A model generated the notes under the pieces. That model did no database searches and had not been told where the DNA came from. It saw only the letters and a list, made by a program, of their open reading frames with translations. The position numbers were made by a program, and so were the translations under genes. Positions 16,573-25,430 of a stretch of DNA of 64,000 bases are shown here, one piece after another (positions within the stretch are counted from its first letter, which is position 1; every line of letters starts with the position of its first letter). Origin of the DNA: Halobaculum magnesiiphilum (GTDB taxonomy: Archaea > Halobacteriota > Halobacteria > Halobacteriales > Haloferacaceae); the NCBI RefSeq assembly GCF_019823105.1, contig NZ_CP081958.1:2542001-2606000 (forward strand). The letters are read 5' to 3'.

Positions 16573-17376
16573 CTACGCCGAGTCCGGCTCGACTTCCTCC
16601 CGCGGCTCCCCGCCGAAGGTGTACTCCGCGGAGTTGTCCTGCGGATCGTAGCCGAGCACCTCGCGGGCGCGCTCGATGGAGTAGTACTTGCGGTCGTTGT
16701 CGGAGATGCCGTAGACGATCTCGTAGCCGTAGTCGGCCGCGAGACAGCGGTCGAACAGGTGCGCGCAGTCACGGTGGGAGAGCCACATCGCCTGTCCGCG
16801 CTCGTACTCCTTCGGCGGGTGACCCTTCGTGAGGTTGCCGATGCGGACGCACGCGACCGTCAGGTCGTGCGTGTCGTGGTAGTAGCGTCCGAGCGTCTCG
16901 CCGGCGGCCTTCGAGACGCCGTAGAGGTTCGACGGTCGGGGAAGCTCCGAGCCGTCCAGGCGGAACTCGTCGTCCTTGCGGTACATGTGGGGGGTCCGGT
17001 CGTCGGTCTCGTAGGCGCCGACGGCGTGGTTCGAGGAGGCGAAGACGAACCGGTCGACGCCGGCGTCGACGGCGGCCTCGAACATCGTCTGCGTGCCGTC
17101 GATGTTGTTTGCGAGGACGGAGTCCCACGGCGCGTTCGGCCGCGGGTCGCCCGCGAGGTGGACGACCGCGCCGACGCCCTCGACGGCCTCGCGGACGCCG
17201 GCGTCGTCGGTCACGTCCGCGACGAACACGTCGTCGTCCGTGACGCCGTCGGGCAGCGCGTCGGCGGCGACGGGCTCGCGGTCGAGGAGTCGCCAGTCGT
17301 ACGCCTCCCCGATGCCGGCGAGGATGGCGCGGCCGACGCGGCCGCCCGCCCCGGTGAGCAGTACCGGTTCGTCCAT
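16573..17376 (-). CDS. azf: NAD-dependent glucose-6-phosphate dehydrogenase, archaeal Azf type
   Basis: A 267-residue extended short-chain dehydrogenase. TGAGGRVG (8-15) binds the dinucleotide. FASSNHAVGAY and LYGVSKAAGE (Tyr/Lys pair) give the catalytic site, and YGISDNDRKYYSIERAREVLGYDPQDNSAEYTF is near the C-terminus. The chain closely follows my memory of Haloferax volcanii Azf, which oxidises glucose-6-phosphate to 6-phosphogluconolactone with NAD+ in the haloarchaeal oxidative pentose phosphate pathway. A uronate-dehydrogenase-type activity would be the alternative in this subfamily. It is monocistronic as far as seen. Confidence 0.85.
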   Translation of the reverse strand: MDEPVLLTGAGGRVGRAILAGIGEAYDWRLLDREPVAADALPDGVTDDDVFVADVTDDAGVREAVEGVGAVVHLAGDPRPNAPWDSVLANNIDGTQTMFEAAVDAGVDRFVFASSNHAVGAYETDDRTPHMYRKDDEFRLDGSELPRPSNLYGVSKAAGETLGRYYHDTHDLTVACVRIGNLTKGHPPKEYERGQAMWLSHRDCAHLFDRCLAADYGYEIVYGISDNDRKYYSIERAREVLGYDPQDNSAEYTFGGEPREEVEPDSA

Positions 17377-17524
17377 TCGGTGAGATATCCGACGAGCGCG
17401 GGTAAGTAAGGTGCGGTTCGACCGGCGTTCTCATCCCGGCTGACACGTCGCTCGGACGGACGACCCGCGGGTTCGGACGCAGTCACTCGGTACGCCTTTG
17501 CCCGAGCCCCGTCCACCGTCGGCC

Positions 17525-17875
17525 ATGGCTACCGACGCCCAGCAGGCGTGTTTCGAGGCCGGCATTAAGTTCGGCTCGCTGTACCATCAGTTCGCGGGAA
17601 CACCCGTCTCCCCCCGAAGCACGCGCTCGCTGGAGACGGCGATCGCCGAGTCGATCGAGAACCAACCGTACTGCGAGTCGGTGACCGTCGCCATCGACGA
17701 CGACGCCGTCGCGGCGGACATCGACCACGAGAACGGCTACACCGAGCTGTCCGGCCACCTGATGGAGGTCGAGATGCGCGTCGCGTACGAGGGGGTCACC
17801 GTCCGCACGCGCATGGAGATGGAGGACGGCTACCCGCTGATGAAACTCGTCGAGGTCGTCGAACCGGACGACTGA
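17525..17875 (+). CDS. mptD: Dihydroneopterin aldolase, archaeal MptD type
   Basis: A 116-residue protein beginning MATDAQQACFEAGIKFGSLYHQFAGTPVSP. The (FEAGIK)-G-(L)-YHQF-GTP segment and the length match archaeal MptD (formerly DUF372), the aldolase that makes 6-hydroxymethyldihydropterin in tetrahydrofolate or methanopterin-type cofactor synthesis. It is unrelated in sequence to bacterial FolB. ATG 17525 gives the family N-terminus; the frame begins 27 bases earlier without support. It stands alone, divergent from azf. Confidence 0.85.
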   Translation: MATDAQQACFEAGIKFGSLYHQFAGTPVSPRSTRSLETAIAESIENQPYCESVTVAIDDDAVAADIDHENGYTELSGHLMEVEMRVAYEGVTVRTRMEMEDGYPLMKLVEVVEPDD

Positions 17876-17968
17876 CCCGCGGATTCGACCGGCTCGGTCC
17901 GCGCCGCCGCCGATTTCACTTTCACTTTCGGGCGACCGCTTAAGAAGGTCCCCGGCGAACCCGGAGGT

Positions 17969-18412
17969 ATGCCGCAGTCTACCTTCGACGACGACGACCT
18001 GTTCGGGGAGGCGGCCGACGAGATGCGCGAGGACGTGGAGACGCACCTCCGGGCCGCGAAGGCGACGCTGCCGGACGCCGACGCCGTCTGGGAGACGGAC
18101 GCCGACAACGTGCTCGGCGCCCTCAACGGGCTCCGGTCGGCGCTGGACACCGGCGACGCCGTCGAGGAGCTCCGACAGGCGAAAAAGCAGTACGTGCTGG
18201 GCGAGCGCGCCGGCGCCTTCGAGGACGACGAGGAACTGGCCGCGGAGATCGACGAGCTGCAGGAGCTGGTCGAGACGCTGGAGGAGGCACACGAGCAGGT
18301 CGGCGAGCTGACGAGCGTCGTCCCGCAGATCAAAGGCGACCTGGAGGACGCCCACGCCGAGGGCGTCGACCCGGACGCGGACGCCGACGACGTGGAGGAG
18401 GCGGAGGCGTAA
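17969..18412 (+). CDS. DUF5790-like acidic coiled-coil protein
   Basis: A 147-residue, very acidic protein. The N-terminal half (DDDLFGEAADEMREDVE...LPDADAVWETDADNVLGALNGLRSAL) resembles the haloarchaeal DUF5790 family as I recall it. The second half is a predicted coiled coil (about 85-125) that ends in an Asp/Glu-rich tail. No enzyme motifs. GCTTAAGA about 30 bases upstream is a TATA candidate. Function unknown; restricted to halophiles as far as I know. Confidence 0.75.
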   Translation: MPQSTFDDDDLFGEAADEMREDVETHLRAAKATLPDADAVWETDADNVLGALNGLRSALDTGDAVEELRQAKKQYVLGERAGAFEDDEELAAEIDELQELVETLEEAHEQVGELTSVVPQIKGDLEDAHAEGVDPDADADDVEEAEA

Positions 18413-18445
18413 CCGTCGACCCTCGGCCGGCGGTCCCCGCCGTTC

Positions 18446-19231
18446 TCAGCGCTCCCGGTCGACGACCGCACGGGCGACATCACACAGCGCGTCGCTCGCA
18501 CGCTCCAGCAGTTCCGCTCCGAGCTCGGCCGTCCCCTCCGTCGGGTCGCCGACGACGCCGTTCCCGGTGAACTCGTCGCTGTCGTGCGCAAGGTTCACCC
18601 CGCGAACCCACTCCCCCCAGCGGTCGCTTCCCCCGTCGCGCGCCTCCTCGACCCGGTCCTCGCGGACGAGATCGGGGGCGACGTGGCGCACCATTGCCGT
18701 CTCCAACGGCCCGCCGTGGCCCATCCTGCTCGCGTGCTCGCCGACGGCCTCGAACCACGTGAACGAGACCGCGTAGGCGTCGGTCGCGTCGTCGCGCGAG
18801 ACGCGGCGGGCGACCTCCGCGAGCGCCTCGACGTTGCCGCCGTGGCCGTTGACGAGGACGACCCGGTCGATCCCGTGACTCGCGAGGCTCTCCACGGTCT
18901 CGCGGACGTACGCGCGGAACGTGTCGGGCGACACCCACAGCGTGCCGTCGAACGCGCGGTGCTCCTCGGCGACGCCGACGTGGACCGGCGGCGCGACGAG
19001 CAGGTCGCCGCCGGCGACGGAGTCGTCCGCGTCGCTCGGGTAGCTGTCCGTGTCGCTCGCGCGGTCGTCCGCCCACTGCACGGCGGCCGCGTCGGCGACG
19101 ACCTCGGCGGTCAGTGCGTCGGTTCCCAGCGGCGCGTGCGGGCCGTGCTGTTCGGTGCTCCCGACGGGGAGCAGCGCGGCGGCGAGGTCGGCGTCGCGGA
19201 CCGCCGTCCACGTCGCCTCCGAGAGCTTCAT
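18446..19231 (-). CDS. Creatininase family hydrolase
   Basis: A 261-residue metal amidohydrolase. The N-terminal LLPVGSTEQHGPHAPLGTD supplies Glu27, His29 and Asp38 as metal ligands. VLVNGHGGN (near 121) and a later MGHGGPLETAM with conserved Glu complete the creatininase signature. Besides creatininase, the family includes archaeal FAPy deformylase ArfB (riboflavin and F420 synthesis) and mycofactocin enzymes, so the substrate is not fixed. Divergent from the methyltransferase with a 138-base shared promoter region. Confidence 0.85.
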   Translation of the reverse strand: MKLSEATWTAVRDADLAAALLPVGSTEQHGPHAPLGTDALTAEVVADAAAVQWADDRASDTDSYPSDADDSVAGGDLLVAPPVHVGVAEEHRAFDGTLWVSPDTFRAYVRETVESLASHGIDRVVLVNGHGGNVEALAEVARRVSRDDATDAYAVSFTWFEAVGEHASRMGHGGPLETAMVRHVAPDLVREDRVEEARDGGSDRWGEWVRGVNLAHDSDEFTGNGVVGDPTEGTAELGAELLERASDALCDVARAVVDRER

Positions 19232-19369
19232 GTCCGTCCCTCCGTCCCGGTCCGACTTGTAGGCGGCTATGCCGAGCGATGCCGACGCGCGCGTCGCCCG
19301 GATCTCACGTTCCCTCGCCCGGACGGGGTTCCGTGGGGGTTATGACCGGCCCGTCCCAACGCGAGCGCA

Positions 19370-20011
19370 ATGGGTATCCTCGAGGACAAGGACAACGCGC
19401 GGCTGTTCTACCGGTACTTCTCGCGCGTCTACGACACGATCAACCCGTACATCTGGGACGACCGGATGCGAAACCAGGCGCTAGAGTGGTTCGACGCCGA
19501 CCGCGACGACCGCGTGCTCGACGTGGGCGCGGGCACCGGATTCGCCACCGAGGGGCTGCTCAACCACGTGGACGAGGTGTACGCCCTCGACCAGTCGCGC
19601 GGCCAGTTCGAGCAGGCGTTCCGGAAGTTCGGCAAGCACGGGAAGGTCCACTTCCACATGGGCGACGCCGAGCGCCTCCCGTTCACGGACGACAGCTTCG
19701 ACAAGCTCTGGTCGTCGGGCTCCATCGAGTACTGGCCCGACCCCGTCGCCGCGCTGCGGGAGTTCCGCCGCGTCGTCAAGCCCGGCGGGACAGTACTCGT
19801 CGTCGGCCCCGACTACCCGAAGCTGCGCGTCTTCCAGAAGCTCGCCGACGCGATCATGCTGTTTTACGACGCCGAGGAGGCCGAGGAGATGTTCAGCGAG
19901 GCCGGCTTCGAGGGGACCCGCCACTTCATCCAGCAGCGACACCGCGGCGCCCCGCGGGCGATCACGTCCGTCGCGACGGTGCCGGAGTCTGACGAGCCGA
20001 ACGACGGCTGA
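19370..20011 (+). CDS. SAM-dependent methyltransferase, quinone-methyltransferase (MPBQ/UbiE) like
   Basis: A 213-residue class I methyltransferase. Motif I is VLDVGAGTGFAT (50-60). An acidic residue follows at the end of beta-2 (ALDQSRGQFE), then GDAERLPFTDDSFD (motif II) and WSSGSIEYWPDPVAALREFRRVVKPGG. The N-terminal FYRYFSRVYDTINPYIWDDRMR and the SIEYWPDP segment resemble plant and cyanobacterial MPBQ/MSBQ methyltransferases. A role in menaquinone ring methylation is therefore plausible, since halophiles use methylated menaquinones. Not proven by sequence. Confidence 0.8.
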   Translation: MGILEDKDNARLFYRYFSRVYDTINPYIWDDRMRNQALEWFDADRDDRVLDVGAGTGFATEGLLNHVDEVYALDQSRGQFEQAFRKFGKHGKVHFHMGDAERLPFTDDSFDKLWSSGSIEYWPDPVAALREFRRVVKPGGTVLVVGPDYPKLRVFQKLADAIMLFYDAEEAEEMFSEAGFEGTRHFIQQRHRGAPRAITSVATVPESDEPNDG

Positions 20012-20031
20012 ACTACCCGTCGCGCGTTCGC

Positions 20032-20595
20032 TCACGTCGCCGCCGCGGTCGGCGCGGCCAACCGGTGGGACCCGACGAACAACGTCACCTCGACGGTCGT
20101 TCCCGGCCGGATCCGCGGGCGGTTCGTCCCGGCTGGCGTCACCGTCGTGGACTCCCCGGCTGACCACGCGTGGTCGCTGGCGAGGTTGAACGGCCCCGTC
20201 GGCCCGCTCACGAACCCCCGCGCCGCGAAGAACGGCACCGGCGGCTGGTGACGGAGGCGCGTTCCGTCGACACGGATCACGACGCGGAGTCGGCGCACGT
20301 CGAGAGTGTCGCCGCCGCGGTGCGTGAGCGTGATCGTTCCGTCCGCGACCGTGACTCCGATGACGGCGGCGACCGGGGCCGACCGCGGTTCCGACGCGGC
20401 CGGATCCCCCGATCCGTCCCCCGTGGTCGCTTCGCCGACCCCGGCGGTCGACAGCGTCGCCGCCCCGACCGTCGCCGAGAGCGCGACCGCGGCGAGTACT
20501 AACAGGACGACGCCGACCGAGGAGGCGGCGGCTCGCCGGTCACGGTCGCCCGCGGAACCGCGTGCTGTCGAACCCGCCGTGGCGTCTCGATCCAT
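20032..20595 (-). CDS. Type IV pilin-like protein
   Basis: A 187-residue protein. After a 22-residue positively charged N-terminus comes a single hydrophobic helix (about 24-48: AAASSVGVVLLVLAAVALSATVGA) and an extracellular beta-rich domain (VAAVIGVTVADGTITLTHRGGDTLDVRRLRVVI). This plan matches archaeal pilins, where PibD cleaves before the hydrophobic segment. The invariant SP(V/I) of many haloarchaeal pilins is replaced here by SSV, so processing is less certain. A minus-strand TTTATC at 20625-20630 is a promoter candidate. Confidence 0.65.
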   Translation of the reverse strand: MDRDATAGSTARGSAGDRDRRAAASSVGVVLLVLAAVALSATVGAATLSTAGVGEATTGDGSGDPAASEPRSAPVAAVIGVTVADGTITLTHRGGDTLDVRRLRVVIRVDGTRLRHQPPVPFFAARGFVSGPTGPFNLASDHAWSAGESTTVTPAGTNRPRIRPGTTVEVTLFVGSHRLAAPTAAAT

Positions 20596-20667
20596 CGACG
20601 GCCGAAGGTGGTGCCGGTATCGGTGATAAACGATCGCCGCGGACGACGAACACCCGGGCGTCGGTTG

Positions 20668-22011
20668 TCACCCGGTGGCGTTCGACGATCCGGAATCGTC
20701 GGCGGAGGTGAACGCCTCGTCGACGGTGACGGCGTCGGTCGGGGCGACGTTGATCGTCGACACCTCGGTCGAGCCGACCTCGACGACGGTGACGACGAAC
20801 TCTCCACGGGGAGAGACCGTCCAGAGGACTCCGTCCGTGCCCGTCGTCCCGACGTCGGTGCTCTCGCCGCCCTCGCGACCGATCTTCACGACCGCGTCGA
20901 CGGGCTCGCCGGTCTGCGGGTCGGTGACGGCGACGCGAAGCGGGCCGCCGGGGAACGTCCGATTCACGGTCAGCGCGAGATCGAGCGTTCTCGTGACGGC
21001 CTCGCCGCCGGAGACCGCCGCGAGGTCGACGCGCTGGTGTTCCATGAACACCCGCTCGGTCCCGCCGCCGACGAACGCGGTCAACGTTCCGTTCGGGTAC
21101 GAGAGATCGAACAGGAACGTCCCGCCGGACCCCTGCCCGGCGACCGAGCCGCCGGTGGCGGCCCACACCTCCGGGTAGCTCCGCGCGGTGACGTTCTGGG
21201 CGGTCTCCTCGTCGATGCTCGTGTCGTCGCGTTCGCGGAGGTCGCCGCGGAACGCCTCGCGAACGTACCGGCCGTCCGCGACCGTCGAGAGGACGATCCC
21301 CGACTCGGTCGCCTCGACGTACACCCGCGTCGACGCCCCGGGCTCGCCCTCGAGCGCCGCGGTGGTGCGCGAGCGTACGGGCCCGTCGAACGTGCGGAGG
21401 TCGTACACCACGGGGAACACGCGGCTGTCGTCCAGGGCGAAGTCGTCCGTCTCCTCGGCGAGCCGGTCGAGCATACGCACCCGATCCTCGAGGACCGCCG
21501 CCTCGGCGCGGACACGCGCCAGCTCGATGAGGAACTCCCGCGCGGAGATCTCGCCCGCGTGGTAGGCGGCGACCGCCTCGCGGTGACGGCTGTGGAGGGT
21601 GATGAGGTCCTTGTCGACCTCGTTCAGCCCGTCGAGGATCCGTATCTGGCGCTCGTCGCTGGTGTTCGCGCTCGCGATCCGCTCGCGCAACGCGATCGTC
21701 TCGATGCGTTCGGCCGAGGCGTTCGCGCCGAAGGTGGTCGCGGTTCCCGCGTCGACGGTCACCACGTCGATGTCGGAGGCGACGCTGCCGTTGCCCTCCA
21801 GCGAGAGGACGCGGATCGGCGCCGTCCCGTTGATCGCGGCCACGGTGGCCGTGGACGCCGATTCGGCCGCGTCGGGCGTCTCGGTCGCCGTTGTCGTGGT
21901 CGGGCTGTCGGGGACGGCGGATGTCGTTCCGCCCCGGTCGGGGACCGCGAGCGCGCCGCCGACGGCGACGGACACCAGGAGGACCGCAACGAGGACGGGG
22001 ATGACTCGCAT
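20668..22011 (-). CDS. Secreted protein of unknown function
   Basis: About 447 residues with a signal peptide (MRVIPVLVAVLLVSVAVGGALA). A Ser/Thr linker leads to a helical, coiled-coil-prone region (about 110-190) and beta-rich domains. The C-terminal region (about 360-430) is like a carboxypeptidase-regulatory or Ig-like fold with TDPQTGEPVDAVVKI...GTDGVLWTVSPRGEF. I set the start at 22011 rather than 22032: a TTTTTTATC block at 22036-22044 is 25-30 bases from 22011 and would overlap the upstream ATG's leader. It is divergent from a gene for a second exported, membrane-anchored protein, and the two may be co-regulated. No family recognised. Confidence 0.7.
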   Translation of the reverse strand: MRVIPVLVAVLLVSVAVGGALAVPDRGGTTSAVPDSPTTTTATETPDAAESASTATVAAINGTAPIRVLSLEGNGSVASDIDVVTVDAGTATTFGANASAERIETIALRERIASANTSDERQIRILDGLNEVDKDLITLHSRHREAVAAYHAGEISAREFLIELARVRAEAAVLEDRVRMLDRLAEETDDFALDDSRVFPVVYDLRTFDGPVRSRTTAALEGEPGASTRVYVEATESGIVLSTVADGRYVREAFRGDLRERDDTSIDEETAQNVTARSYPEVWAATGGSVAGQGSGGTFLFDLSYPNGTLTAFVGGGTERVFMEHQRVDLAAVSGGEAVTRTLDLALTVNRTFPGGPLRVAVTDPQTGEPVDAVVKIGREGGESTDVGTTGTDGVLWTVSPRGEFVVTVVEVGSTEVSTINVAPTDAVTVDEAFTSADDSGSSNATG

Positions 22012-22035
22012 CGGTGGTGAGTACCGAGTCATCCG

Positions 22036-22044
22036 ATAAAAAAC
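22036..22044 (-). promoter_or_regulatory. TATA-like box that fixes the downstream start
   Basis: On the minus strand this reads about TTTTTTATC, the most A/T-rich spot in the divergent intergenic region. It is 25-33 bases before ATG 22011, consistent with leaderless transcription from that codon. Confidence 0.5.
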
Positions 22045-22169
22045 CGGTCCACACGAACGGGGATGGGGCCAAGACCGACGGCCGCCCGGGATCGACGTCC
22101 GTCGTCACCCTTCGGCCGACAGCCCGGAAGTCGGTGGTGGCGCCGCGATCGCGACCCCCGATGGAAAGG

Positions 22170-22182
22170 GTTTTGCCAAAAC
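22170..22182. promoter_or_regulatory. Odd palindrome GTTTTGCCAAAAC before the winged-helix membrane gene
   Basis: GTTTTG-C-CAAAAC is a perfect odd-length palindrome centred about 28 bases before ATG 22204. It covers the expected TATA/BRE position, so it could be an operator or simply the core promoter. Confidence 0.4.
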
Positions 22183-22203
22183 GCCAAGAGTCGCATACAC
22201 AGC

Positions 22204-23592
22204 ATGCGGTACGTCGCCCTCCTCGCCGCGCTCGCCCTTCTCGTCTCGCTTGTCGCGGGCGCGACGACCGCGGCAGCCGTCCAGCCGGCGAATTCGCCGC
22301 CTCCCGCGGACCTCCACGCCGGCGGGGCCGATGCCGGCCACGCGATCGCGCCGCCGGCGGACGGCACGCCCTCCCAGCTCGCCTCGACCGTCGGCGCGCC
22401 GCGAACGAACTTCACCGTCTCCCTCCGGGAGGACGGCTCGGCCCGGTGGACCGTCGAAACGCGGGTCCGGCTCGACGACGAGCACGCCCGCGACGCCTTC
22501 CGTGAGTACGCCCGCGCGTACGAGGCGGGCGAGGCGGCGGGTGGACCGACGGTCGAGCCGTTCGAGAACGCCGCGGCCGCAGCCGCGGAGGCCACCGGCC
22601 GCGAGATGTCGATCGAGCGGGTGAACCGGACGGCGACGCTGGCGAACCGATCCGGCGTCCTCAGGCTGCGGTTCACCTGGACGAACTTCCTCGAAACGGG
22701 CGACGACGGCGTCCTCGCGCTCGGGGACGCGTTCCGGACACCGAGCAACGGCACGTGGTTCGGCTCGCTGTCGGCCTCCCAGCGGCTCGTCATCGAGCCG
22801 CCCGCGGACTACGAGGTCAGCGACGTATCGCAGGGATTCAGCTACTCGATCAGCGACCGCCGGATCGTCGCCGAGGGTCCCCAGCAGTTCGAGGCCGACG
22901 ACATCTCGGTCCGGTACGAGCCCGGCGATCCCGAGCCGGAGTCGTCGTTCCTGCTCGAACTGCTCGCCGGGGCCGGCGTCGTGCTGCTGTTCGCCGTCGC
23001 GGTGTTGGCGTACCGCCGCGGCGGCGTCGCCGGCGGGAGCACGGACGCCAACGCCGACACCGGGACGGGATCGACGCCCGAAGGCGCCCGTCGCCCGACC
23101 GAGGGCGCCGCCACGGACGGGCGCGATGGTGGATCCGCGGGCGCCCCGCCCGATCGAGCGGAGGGCGGCGAGGGATCGCCGCGCAGCGCCGGTACCGGCG
23201 GCGCGACCGCCGCGAGCGACGGGACGGACCGCGACGGTACTGCCGCCGCCGGCGCGGACGGGACCGACGGCGCCGCGGAACCCGAGGAGGATCTGGAACT
23301 CCTCTCGGACGAGGAACGCGTCGAACGGCTCCTCGACGCTCACGGCGGTCGGATGCGCCAGGGGACCATCGTCGACGAGACGGGGTGGTCCGACGCGAAG
23401 GTGTCGCAGCTGCTGTCGGCGATGGCCGACAACGGCCGCGTCGAGAAACTGCGGCTCGGCCGGGAGAACCTCATCTCGCTGGTCGACGACGACGGTGGCG
23501 ACGACGACGGGGAGAACGGGAACGGCGATGACGGGTCGGGCGGGGACGGATCGGACGGTGACGGACCTGACGGGAACGGAACGGCGAGATAA
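22204..23592 (+). CDS. Membrane-anchored winged-helix protein with exported sensor-like domain
   Basis: A 462-residue protein. It has a signal peptide (1-25), an exported domain (about 60-250) with WTVETRVRLDDEHARDAFREYA and FSYSISDRRIVAEGPQQF, one transmembrane helix (about 257-278), a long Gly/Asp/Ala low-complexity linker, and a C-terminal winged helix (about 365-425: LLDAHGGRMRQGTIVDETGWSDAKVSQLLS...GRVEKLRLGRENLISL). The order suggests an outside signal relayed to a cytoplasmic DNA-binding domain. This architecture recurs in haloarchaea but is uncharacterised to my knowledge. A glycine/aspartate tail ends the protein. Confidence 0.75.
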   Translation: MRYVALLAALALLVSLVAGATTAAAVQPANSPPPADLHAGGADAGHAIAPPADGTPSQLASTVGAPRTNFTVSLREDGSARWTVETRVRLDDEHARDAFREYARAYEAGEAAGGPTVEPFENAAAAAAEATGREMSIERVNRTATLANRSGVLRLRFTWTNFLETGDDGVLALGDAFRTPSNGTWFGSLSASQRLVIEPPADYEVSDVSQGFSYSISDRRIVAEGPQQFEADDISVRYEPGDPEPESSFLLELLAGAGVVLLFAVAVLAYRRGGVAGGSTDANADTGTGSTPEGARRPTEGAATDGRDGGSAGAPPDRAEGGEGSPRSAGTGGATAASDGTDRDGTAAAGADGTDGAAEPEEDLELLSDEERVERLLDAHGGRMRQGTIVDETGWSDAKVSQLLSAMADNGRVEKLRLGRENLISLVDDDGGDDDGENGNGDDGSGGDGSDGDGPDGNGTAR

Positions 23593-23646
23593 CGGGACCG
23601 TCGACCTCGACCGACGCCTCGCCCGTTGCCGGCGGTTCCGAAACTG

Positions 23647-23652
23647 TTTACC
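23647..23652 (+). promoter_or_regulatory. TATA-like box of the etf operon
   Basis: TTTACC within CTGTTTACCCCC lies 25-30 bases before ATG 23677. It supports that start over the in-between ATG at 23660, which is in another frame. Confidence 0.45.
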
Positions 23653-23676
23653 CCCGACCATGGCAACGTTTGCGCG

Positions 23677-24468
23677 ATGAAGATCCTCGTCACGGTCAAG
23701 GAGGTCGCGGAGGCGGCCGACGACTTCGAGATCGAGGGGACAGACATCGGGGAGCAGTTCCTCGAGTACGACCTCAACGAGTGGGACGACTACGCCGTCG
23801 AGGCGGCCGTCCAGCTCTCGGAGGAGTACGACGACGTGGAGGTCGTCTCGGCCACCATCGGCCCGGAGCGCTCCGAGGAGACGATCCGGATGGCGCTCGC
23901 GAAGGGCGTCGACCGCGCGATCCGCGTGTGGGACGACGACGTCGCCGCCGCCGATCTGGACGTGGCCGCGAAGACGCGGCTGTTCGCGTCCGTCGTCGAG
24001 GAGGAGGAGCCCGACCTCGTGCTCTCGGGCGTGCAGGCGGCCGACGACGGCTTCGGCGCCACCGGCGTCTCGCTGGCCGACGAGATCGGCTTCGACTGGG
24101 CGGCCGTCGTCAACCGCCTCGACACCGACGACGACCTGTCGACGGCGCACGTCCACCGCGAGCTCGAGGGCGGGATCGAGGAGCTGACCGACGTTGACCT
24201 CCCCGCGGTGCTCACGATCCAGACGGGGCTGAACGAGCCGCGATACGCCAGCCTGCGCGGCATTCGCCAGGCCCAGGGCAAGGAGATCTCCGAGTTCGGC
24301 CTCGCCGACCTCGGCCTCGACGCCGACGCGGTCGCCTCGCCAATCGAGCGCACCGCGATGTACGAGCCCGAGACGGAGTCGGACGCGACGTACTTCGACG
24401 GCTCGGCCGACGAACAGGCGGCGCAGTTGGCTGACGTGCTCCGCGACAAGGGGGTGGTGTCGGAATGA
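23677..24468 (+). CDS. etfB: Electron transfer flavoprotein, beta subunit
   Basis: A 263-residue protein with the ETF-beta N-terminus (MKILVTVKEV...YDLNEWDDYAVEAAVQL) and the signature DLPAVLTIQTGLNEPRYASLRGIRQAQGKE in the C-terminal third. ETF accepts electrons from acyl-CoA and other flavin dehydrogenases and passes them to the quinone pool. The stop overlaps the etfA ATG by four bases (ATGA), so translation is coupled. Whether it belongs to the simple or the bifurcating FixAB type cannot be settled here; no FixCX is adjacent. Confidence 0.92.
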   Translation: MKILVTVKEVAEAADDFEIEGTDIGEQFLEYDLNEWDDYAVEAAVQLSEEYDDVEVVSATIGPERSEETIRMALAKGVDRAIRVWDDDVAAADLDVAAKTRLFASVVEEEEPDLVLSGVQAADDGFGATGVSLADEIGFDWAAVVNRLDTDDDLSTAHVHRELEGGIEELTDVDLPAVLTIQTGLNEPRYASLRGIRQAQGKEISEFGLADLGLDADAVASPIERTAMYEPETESDATYFDGSADEQAAQLADVLRDKGVVSE

Positions 24469-25418
24469 GCGACGTGCTCGCGGTCGCCGACCACCGACGC
24501 GGCGAGCTTCGGGACGTGAGCTTCGAGATCGTCCGCGCCGGACGCGAGCTGGCGGCCGACCTCGGCGGCGACCTCCACCTCGCGGTGATCGCCGGCGACA
24601 CCGAGGCGTTCGCCGACCGGCTCTCGCTTGCGGGCGTCGACGCGATCCACACCGTCGACGCGGGCGCCGAGTTCAACCACGACCTGTACGCCGGCGCGAC
24701 GGCCGCGCTGTTCGAGGAGCTGTCGCCGACGGCGGTCCTGATGCCCAACTCCGTCAACGGCCTCGACTACGCGCCCGCGGTCGCCAACCGGCTCGACGTG
24801 CCGCTGGTCGCCGACGCGGTCGGCCTCGCGTACGACGGGGGGTTGGAGGCGACCCGCGAGATGTACGGCTCGAAGGTGGAGACGGCCGTCGAGGTGAGCG
24901 AGGAGCCGTTCGCCGTCACCGTCCGCGGGGGCGAGTGGGCCGCCGTCGAGGAGACGGCCGACGTGCCCGTCGAGACGTTCGACTACGAGTTCGACGAGTC
25001 GGCCTCCGGCGCCCGCGTGCAGGGCTTCGAGGAGGTCGGTGCCGGCGACGTGGACATCGCCGACGCGGAGTTCCTCGTCTCGATCGGTCGCGGCATCGAG
25101 GAGGAGGAGAACCTCGAACTCATCGAGGAGCTCGCCGAGGTCACCGGCGCGACGCTGTCGTCCTCGCGGCCGATCGTGGACAACGGCTGGCTCCCGAAGA
25201 ACCGGCAGGTCGGCCAGTCCGGCAAGCAGGTGACGCCGGACGTGTACCTCGCGATCGGCATCTCCGGGGCCGTCCAGCACGTCGCCGGGATGAAGGGTGC
25301 CGAGACGATCATCGCGATCAACACCGACCCGAACGCGCCGATCTTCGACATCGCCGACTACGGGATCGTCGGCGACCTGTTCGACGTGGTGCCGGCGCTG
25401 ATCGAGGAGTTCAATTGA
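24465..25418 (+). CDS. etfA: Electron transfer flavoprotein, alpha subunit
   Basis: A 317-residue protein. The C-terminal FAD domain carries LSSSRPIVDNGWLPKNRQVGQSGKQVTPDVYLAIGISGAVQHVAGMKGAETIIAINTDPNAPIFDIADYGIVGDLF, the ETF-alpha signature (residues about 225-310) with the Arg, Ser and Gln contacts to FAD. Co-translated with etfB. Ten bases after the stop begins the first copy of the four-hairpin element (25431-25595), which probably lies in the etf 3' UTR. Confidence 0.93.
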   Translation: MSDVLAVADHRRGELRDVSFEIVRAGRELAADLGGDLHLAVIAGDTEAFADRLSLAGVDAIHTVDAGAEFNHDLYAGATAALFEELSPTAVLMPNSVNGLDYAPAVANRLDVPLVADAVGLAYDGGLEATREMYGSKVETAVEVSEEPFAVTVRGGEWAAVEETADVPVETFDYEFDESASGARVQGFEEVGAGDVDIADAEFLVSIGRGIEEEENLELIEELAEVTGATLSSSRPIVDNGWLPKNRQVGQSGKQVTPDVYLAIGISGAVQHVAGMKGAETIIAINTDPNAPIFDIADYGIVGDLFDVVPALIEEFN

Positions 25419-25430
25419 ACCTCTTTTCTG

